Assembly (NCBI GenBank): GCA_007121115.1
Contig: SKMI01000149.1
Location: 1-10,894, forward strand
Direction of reading: 5' to 3'
DNA from: Paracoccaceae bacterium
Lineage (GTDB): Bacteria > Pseudomonadota > Alphaproteobacteria > Rhodobacterales > Rhodobacteraceae
Length of the DNA stretch: 10,894 bases
Shown: piece after piece, positions 7,100 through 10,894 of the stretch
Layout: every line of letters starts with the position of its first letter
Position numbering within the stretch: the stretch's first letter is position 1
The notes under the pieces: model-generated
What the model saw: only the letters and a program-made list of their open reading frames with translations
Told to the model about the DNA's origin: nothing
Databases searched by the model: none
Program-made: the position numbers and the translations under genes

Positions 7100-7801
7100 A
7101 TGTCACCCAAGGAGCATTTTTCCGCCAACGCTTCGCCTGCGCTCAATCGCGCCCGGACGCAGGCGCTGCCGAAGGGCGAGCTGGTGATGCTGGAAAGCGA
7201 CGCGTCGCCGGCGCGCTATCTTGTCAGATCCGGCTGGCTGGCCGTTGCCAAATCCCTACCCGATGGGGAGCGACAGATCGTCGAGTTCGTGCTTCCGGGC
7301 GAGTCATATGATCCGACAGGCGCCGATGGCCGGACAAGTTTTGTCGAGCTTGAAGCCTTGTGCGAGGTAAACGTGGCCGTGATCGACACCACGACATGGA
7401 CGCGGCTGATGGACGATCTGCCGGAGTTGCGCCACTGCGAACATCTCATGGCCAATGCCGCATGGGCGCGGCAATCCGAACGCATGGTGCGGCTTGGAAA
7501 ATCCGATGCCGAAACCCGCGTTGCCTATGCGCTGATCGAACTTTGCATCCGGGTCAACGCGGACTGCCCGGCAGATGGCGCGAACACATTTCATATCCCT
7601 CTCAGCCAGCAGCAACTTGGCGAATTCACAGGGCTGTCATCCGTTCATGTATGCCGCACGCTGCGGCGCCTGAACCGTAAAGGCACCATCACGACCGAAG
7701 ACCACATGGACATCACCGTCCATGACGTGCACGCTCTGGCCGATCTGGCCGAAGTCGATGTTGAAACGCTGCGCAAGCAGATCATTCCGGGCGCGGCGTA
7801 A
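7100..7801 (+). CDS. Crp/Fnr family transcriptional regulator
   Basis: Cytoplasmic DNA-binding regulator of 233 residues. An N-terminal cyclic-nucleotide-binding-like beta-roll (about 20-110) includes LVRSGWLAVAKSLPDGERQI (41-60) and the following VEFVLPGE. A long dimer helix (about 112-150) leads to a winged helix (about 165-210) whose HTH spans about 168-196, with recognition segment SSVHVCRTLRRL (180-191). There are five cysteines (88, 113, 149, 156, 185) and no N-terminal cluster like that of oxygen-sensing FNR, so it is not expected to hold a 4Fe-4S cluster by that route; haem, another ligand or no ligand are possible. The FNR/CRP Glu of the recognition helix is replaced (V182 in my alignment), while the Arg is kept (R186). 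The start at 7100 has GGAG 6 bases upstream; the ATG at 7088 has only a poorly spaced GAGG. An FNR-like box lies upstream, suggesting autoregulation. Confidence 0.92.
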   Translation: MSPKEHFSANASPALNRARTQALPKGELVMLESDASPARYLVRSGWLAVAKSLPDGERQIVEFVLPGESYDPTGADGRTSFVELEALCEVNVAVIDTTTWTRLMDDLPELRHCEHLMANAAWARQSERMVRLGKSDAETRVAYALIELCIRVNADCPADGANTFHIPLSQQQLGEFTGLSSVHVCRTLRRLNRKGTITTEDHMDITVHDVHALADLAEVDVETLRKQIIPGAA

Positions 7802-7808
7802 GCCGGGG

Positions 7809-8258
7809 TCAGGATCGCCTGTCGCGCGCGCGCGCCTCGCTCACCTCGCCCAGCACCTGCCCGGCCAGTTCTTCGGACACATGCTCGGCAATGTCACTGA
7901 CCGACAGAACCCCCACCGCCGCGCCCGAGCGGTCCACCACCAGCAGACGCCGCACCTGGCTTTCGCCCATCAGCGCCGCGGCCTCGGTCACATGTTGGTC
8001 GTCGAAACAGGTTATCACGTCGGGAGACATGATATCGCCTATCCCCGCGTCCGGATCAGGCGCGCCCCCCGGTGCGGCAATGGCGCGGGTGACGATATCA
8101 CGGTCGGTCACAATCCCAATGAGGAGTTCGTTCTGAAATACCGGCAACGCACCCACGCCGTGCCTGTCCATCTGCGCTGCCGCAGCGCGCAGCGTGGTCT
8201 GCTGCGTGACGCTGATCACCGGCGATGACATGACCTTGCCGACCAGCATGTTCTTCAC
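7809..8258 (-). CDS. two-CBS-domain protein
   Basis: Soluble protein of 149 residues made almost entirely of two CBS domains, about 7-60 and 74-128. Each shows the usual pattern VMSSPVISV / IMSPDVITC, then an AAxxM helix, a VGALPVF / VRRLLVVD strand and a G(I/V)(V/L)(T/S)(D/V)xD ending (GIVTDRDI at 48-55, GVLSVSDI at 116-123). Such stand-alone Bateman modules usually bind AMP, ATP or other adenosyl ligands and sense energy state; the partner cannot be told. The first codon is GTG at 8258, with GGAGG 4 bases upstream; an ATG at 8249 is the alternative but sits 13 bases from that site. Its stop is only 7 bases from the stop of the convergent regulator gene, leaving no room for a terminator between them. 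A CG-alternating stretch of 13 bases (7823-7835) encodes its Arg/Ala-rich C-terminus. Confidence 0.9.
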   Translation of the reverse strand: MKNMLVGKVMSSPVISVTQQTTLRAAAAQMDRHGVGALPVFQNELLIGIVTDRDIVTRAIAAPGGAPDPDAGIGDIMSPDVITCFDDQHVTEAAALMGESQVRRLLVVDRSGAAVGVLSVSDIAEHVSEELAGQVLGEVSEARARDRRS

Positions 8259-8334
8259 AATGCCTCCGTCTTCTACCTTTTCGCGTTTGTGCTACCCTCA
8301 AGACATACCCTGCAACAGCGAGCGTCCTGAGTCC

Positions 8335-8376
8335 TTAACGCAAGTCAATGCAGGGGGCACAACCGGTTTCTAGCTT
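8335..8376 (+). promoter_or_regulatory. FNR-like box and -10 element for the small ORF
   Basis: TTAAC-GCAA-GTCAA at 8335-8348 has the same two half-sites as the box at 6956-6969. TAGCTT at 8371-8376 keeps the three most important -10 bases (T-12, A-11, T-7). It places the start at 8383 with the box centre at exactly -41.5, the standard class II position, giving an 18-base leader before the ATG at 8401. The box is also 77 bases upstream of the divergent CBS gene, but no well-spaced -10 is visible on that side. Confidence 0.6.
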
Positions 8377-8400
8377 TGAAAGAGGATTCGGAGATTTCGC

Positions 8401-8616
8401 ATGTCCCGCCGCTTGCCCTGCGCTGCCCGGCTGCCCACGCTCAGCATGGACGATGCTTACCGTGTCCTGCAGGCGCTGGGCCCGATGCCGGCCCAGGCCT
8501 TGGCCGCCATGGTTGATTACGGGCTGAGCGATAGTGAAATCGGCCGGTATTATAGCCTGCCGCATGACCTGATAAAGACCCTGCGAGAGCACTGGGAGAT
8601 TGTGGGCGAAGAGTAG
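8401..8616 (+). CDS. small protein with helix-turn-helix-like segment
   Basis: Protein of 71 residues that I do not recognise by name. It is likely real: GGAG (8390-8393) lies 7 bases before the ATG, an FNR-like box with a well-placed -10 is upstream, and a hairpin with a T-run follows the stop. The N-terminus (1-15) is basic and Pro/Arg-rich; about 16-40 looks helical (MDDAYRVLQALG...ALAAMVDY). Residues 42-66 read LSDSEIGRYYSLPHDLIKTL followed by REHW, the spacing of a helix-turn-helix: SEIGRYY, a turn at SLP, then a second helix. A DNA-binding or protein-binding role is therefore possible, but the turn contains Pro and no family could be assigned. There is no signal peptide and no membrane segment. 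A later Met (residue 16) has no ribosome site. Confidence 0.6.
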   Translation: MSRRLPCAARLPTLSMDDAYRVLQALGPMPAQALAAMVDYGLSDSEIGRYYSLPHDLIKTLREHWEIVGEE

Positions 8617-8626
8617 ATCCCGCCGT

Positions 8627-8646
8627 CCTGGCTGATCGCCGGTTTT
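8627..8646 (+). terminator. candidate intrinsic terminator after the small ORF
   Basis: CC(T)GGC (8627-8632) pairs with GCCGG (8638-8642) around a TGATC loop: five pairs and one bulged T, followed at once by TTTT (8643-8646). It starts 10 bases after the small ORF stop. The stem is short, so efficiency may be low. No T-run follows on the other strand for the convergent Pta-fusion gene. Confidence 0.4.
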
Positions 8647-8715
8647 GCCCGCAGGTTTTTCAGGTCTCGCGTTACTCCGGCGGGCGCGCACGAGCGGGCC
8701 TCGCACGGCGCACCC

Positions 8716-10107
8716 TCATGCCCTGCCGCGCGCCGCAACCAGCGCGGCGAAGGCGGCCGAGGCGCGGCGTTCGCGGGCGCTGTCGGCGCGGCTGGTCAGC
8801 GCGATGGGAATACGCGCCCCGAGCACGATCCCCGCTGCTTCGGCGCCTGCCAGGTAATCAAGGCTCTTGGCCAGGATATTGCCCGCTTCAAGGTCTGGCG
8901 CGATCAGGATATCGGCCTGACCGGCGACAGGAGACGTGATGCCCTTGATGCGCGCGGCCTCCTCGAACACCGCGTTGTCCATGGCCAGCGGGCCGTCAAC
9001 CTCGGCGCCCGTGATATCGCCGCGTTCGGCCATTTCGCGGATCGCGTCGGCGGCGGTGGTGGACGGGATATCGTCCGTCACCGTTTCGACAGCCGAAAGC
9101 AGGGCGACCTTCGGGCGCGCAATCCCCATGGCATGGGCCAGGTCGATGGCGTTCTGCACGATATCGCGCAATGTCTCCAGATCGGGGCGGATATTGACCG
9201 CACCATCCGAGACAAGGAGCAAGCGCGGGTAGCCCGGCACATCCTCGATGAACACATGGCTGAGGCGTCGCGCCGTGCGCAGCGACTCGATATCAAGCAC
9301 CGCCCTGAGCAACACATCGGTATGCAGGCTGCCCTTCATCAGGGCATCGCACCCGCCATCGGCGGCCAGCCTTGCAGCCGCCCGCGCGGCGTCCTCGGGG
9401 TCGGGGGTGTCATGGATCTCGATACCCGAGAGATCCACCCGGGCGTCCTCGGCTGCGGCGCGTATGTCCCGCTCCACTCCGAACAGCACCGGCTTGATCA
9501 GGCCCGCGCGCACGCTGCTGATTGCCCCCTCGATGGAGGGCGCATCGACCGGGTTGACCACGGCCATGCGGATCGGCCCCATTTCACGGGCAAGCTCTTC
9601 GATATCCTCGAACCGGTCCGGGGGCTGGCCGCTGTCCATGGCCACCGGACGGCCGAAGGGCCGCGATACCGGCGTGTCGGGTGCCACCACCGTGATCTGC
9701 CCTGAAACAATGTCCTGCCCATCGTTGCGGCGGCAGCGGCAATCAAGCTGCACCGCGCCGGAGGCTTCATCCAGCGATGCAACGGTGACTTCGGCCACCG
9801 CCAGATCGCCCTGTTTCAAAACGCCGGGAAAATCGAGCGCCAGCGCCTTCAGCCGGGTGCCCGGGCCGGGCAGACGCGTGGCGATCACGCTGACAAGCAG
9901 GGCCACCACGACCCCGCCCTGCGCAAGGGCTGCGCGAAAATCCGGGTCCGCGGCCAGTGTCCTGTCGACCGCTTGCGCCGCGGCGTCAGACGCGAATGCC
10001 GTGACGCTGCGAATGTCGCACGCTGAGACCCGGTGTTCGATATGCGCGCTCTCGCCCGGTTTCAGGCTGCCAAGGGTGCGGTTGGAAATGACCCTTTCTG
10101 ACTTCAT
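8716..10107 (-). CDS. MaoC-like / phosphate acetyltransferase fusion protein
   Basis: Cytoplasmic protein of 463 residues of the type annotated as bifunctional enoyl-CoA hydratase/phosphate acetyltransferase. Residues about 8-145 follow the MaoC hot-dog layout, with landmarks LPGPGT (79-84) and the LDCRCRRNDG strand (121-130). Residues about 165-460 are a Pta/Ptb domain, which transfers acyl groups between CoA and phosphate: conserved LMKGSLHTDVLL (256-267), SDGAVNIRPDLE (300-311), DGPLAMDNA (371-379) and APDLEAGNIL (403-412). The hydratase motif, normally SGDVNPAHVD, reads ASDAAAQAVD (39-48): Asp41 remains but the catalytic His is Ala46 and the Asn-Pro is lost, so the domain is probably inactive. 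The ATG at 10107 overlaps the PHA synthase stop as ATGA, indicating translational coupling; the frame is open upstream to 10236 but that part lies inside phaC. No acetate kinase gene follows, the next gene being convergent. Confidence 0.88.
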   Translation of the reverse strand: MKSERVISNRTLGSLKPGESAHIEHRVSACDIRSVTAFASDAAAQAVDRTLAADPDFRAALAQGGVVVALLVSVIATRLPGPGTRLKALALDFPGVLKQGDLAVAEVTVASLDEASGAVQLDCRCRRNDGQDIVSGQITVVAPDTPVSRPFGRPVAMDSGQPPDRFEDIEELAREMGPIRMAVVNPVDAPSIEGAISSVRAGLIKPVLFGVERDIRAAAEDARVDLSGIEIHDTPDPEDAARAAARLAADGGCDALMKGSLHTDVLLRAVLDIESLRTARRLSHVFIEDVPGYPRLLLVSDGAVNIRPDLETLRDIVQNAIDLAHAMGIARPKVALLSAVETVTDDIPSTTAADAIREMAERGDITGAEVDGPLAMDNAVFEEAARIKGITSPVAGQADILIAPDLEAGNILAKSLDYLAGAEAAGIVLGARIPIALTSRADSARERRASAAFAALVAARGRA

Positions 10108-10894
10108 TGCTGGAACACATAGGTTCCGGGGGCATTTTCCAGCGCGCGGTATTTGCCCTTGCCGGTGCCCAGCTTGGGCGGCGATGTCTCGCCGCTGGAG
10201 CGCGCGTCCAGCCAGTCGACCATGGCAGGCCACCATGACCCATCGCGCGCCTCGGCCGCGGCCTCCCAGGACTCGGGCGGGATATAGGGCTCGTCCTTGT
10301 CCGTGGTGTGTATGTGAAACTTGCGCTTCTTCTTGTATGGCGGGCTGACGATCCCGGCATTATGGCCACCGCTGGTCAGCACAAATGTGATCGGCGGGTC
10401 GGCCAGCAGGTGCAGCTTGTGCACCGAGCGCCAGGGCGCAATGTGGTCCGAGGTGGTGGAGACGCAAAAGATCGGCACATCGATCGCGCCCAGCGTCACC
10501 GGCTTGTCGCCCATGCGGTACTGCCCCTGCGCCAGCTTGTTGCCCAGATAGAATTGGCGCAGGTATTCGCTGTGCATCCGGTATGGCAGGCGCGTGGCAT
10601 CGGCGTTCCAGGCCAGCAGGTCGAACATCTCCTGCCGCTCGCCCATCAGATATTCGCGAATGTAACGTGACCAGACCAGATCGGCCGAGCGCAGCAACTG
10701 AAACGCGCCCGCCATCTGCTTGGTATCCAGATACCCCTGATCCCACATCATGTTTTCCAGATACGAGACTTCGCTTTCGCTGATGAACAGCTGCAATTCG
10801 CCCGGTTCGCTGAAATCCACCTGCGTGGCCAGCAGGGTGAGCGAGGCGAGCCTGCCCTGCCCGTCGCGCGCCATCTGTGCGGCCTTGGCCGCCA
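10104..10894 (-). CDS. phaC: poly(3-hydroxyalkanoate) synthase, C-terminal part (gene continues past window)
   Basis: About 263 codons of the C-terminal half of a PHA synthase; the frame is open to the window end, so the N-terminus and the catalytic cysteine lie outside. The enzyme polymerises (R)-3-hydroxyacyl-CoA into storage polyester at the granule surface. Visible signatures: LLAWNADATRLPYRMHSEYL, the aspartate of the charge relay in SDHIAPW (codon at 10446-10448), the catalytic histidine in GGHNAGI (codon at 10362-10364), the WW pair in the DGSWWPAMVDWL stretch, and the C-terminal ending APGTYVFQQ. The length of the shared region and the C-terminus suggest a class I enzyme of about 600 residues (inference). 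It is first of an overlapping pair with the Pta fusion, so its promoter is beyond the window. The first Met in view (10874) is internal, not the start. Confidence 0.93.
   Translation of the reverse strand, partial: AAKAAQMARDGQGRLASLTLLATQVDFSEPGELQLFISESEVSYLENMMWDQGYLDTKQMAGAFQLLRSADLVWSRYIREYLMGERQEMFDLLAWNADATRLPYRMHSEYLRQFYLGNKLAQGQYRMGDKPVTLGAIDVPIFCVSTTSDHIAPWRSVHKLHLLADPPITFVLTSGGHNAGIVSPPYKKKRKFHIHTTDKDEPYIPPESWEAAAEARDGSWWPAMVDWLDARSSGETSPPKLGTGKGKYRALENAPGTYVFQQ

Noticed and set aside
6886..7146. N-terminal extension of the phasin-like ORF to 7146
   Set aside because: It would run through the divergent promoter region and into the regulator gene; the ATG at 6885 has a well-spaced GGAG.
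7823..7835. Alternating CG stretch as a regulatory or Z-DNA repeat
   Set aside because: It is explained by Ala/Arg codons at the CBS protein C-terminus and is too short to claim more.
9248..10348. A 366-codon plus-strand frame opposite the Pta fusion and phaC
   Set aside because: Ser/Arg/Ala-rich antisense shadow spanning two well-supported minus-strand genes.

Overview
The window looks like GC-rich alphaproteobacterial chromosome, most like Rhodobacterales. This rests on base composition, strong third-position GC in the genes, and gene content: PHA synthase followed by a MaoC-phosphotransacetylase fusion, a phasin-like protein, a dodecin, a Crp/Fnr regulator and a glutaredoxin-MauE fusion. 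No rRNA, tRNA, CRISPR array, insertion sequence or phage gene was seen.

Layout, left to right. 127-2040 (-): anion permease of the SLC13 type with two TrkA_C domains. 2144-2911 (-): glutaredoxin fused to a MauE-like membrane domain. 3027-5819 (-): P-type cation ATPase of the PEGLP class. 5978-6193 (-): dodecin. 6376-6885 (-): phasin-like protein. 7100-7801 (+): Crp/Fnr regulator. 7809-8258 (-): two-CBS-domain protein, convergent with the regulator. 8401-8616 (+): small protein with a helix-turn-helix-like segment. 8716-10107 (-): MaoC-like/phosphotransacetylase fusion. 10104-10894 (-): C-terminal part of a PHA synthase that continues past the window edge. The last two overlap by 4 bases (ATGA) and form an operon.

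The main new observation is regulatory. Three 14-base near-palindromes of form TTAAC-N4-RTCAA lie in three intergenic regions: upstream of dodecin, between the phasin-like gene and the Crp/Fnr gene, and between the CBS gene and the small ORF. They resemble FNR/DNR-type boxes. In most cases they sit about 41 bases upstream of a plausible start, with a TAnnnT hexamer at the -10 position. The simplest reading is a local regulon for low oxygen, redox or energy stress, possibly autoregulated by the Crp/Fnr protein encoded in its middle. That protein has no N-terminal Fe-S cysteine cluster and lacks the usual Glu of the recognition helix.

The genes fit a reserve-and-stress theme: carbon storage (PhaC, phasin), acyl-CoA/acyl-phosphate exchange (Pta), flavin storage (dodecin), adenylate sensing (CBS), ion pumping (P-type ATPase), thiol redox (Grx-MauE) and anion transport. 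A shared function is inference. Other oddities are an apparently dead hydratase domain in the Pta fusion, altered ion-site residues in the ATPase, and a 15-bp stem-loop next to the dodecin box.
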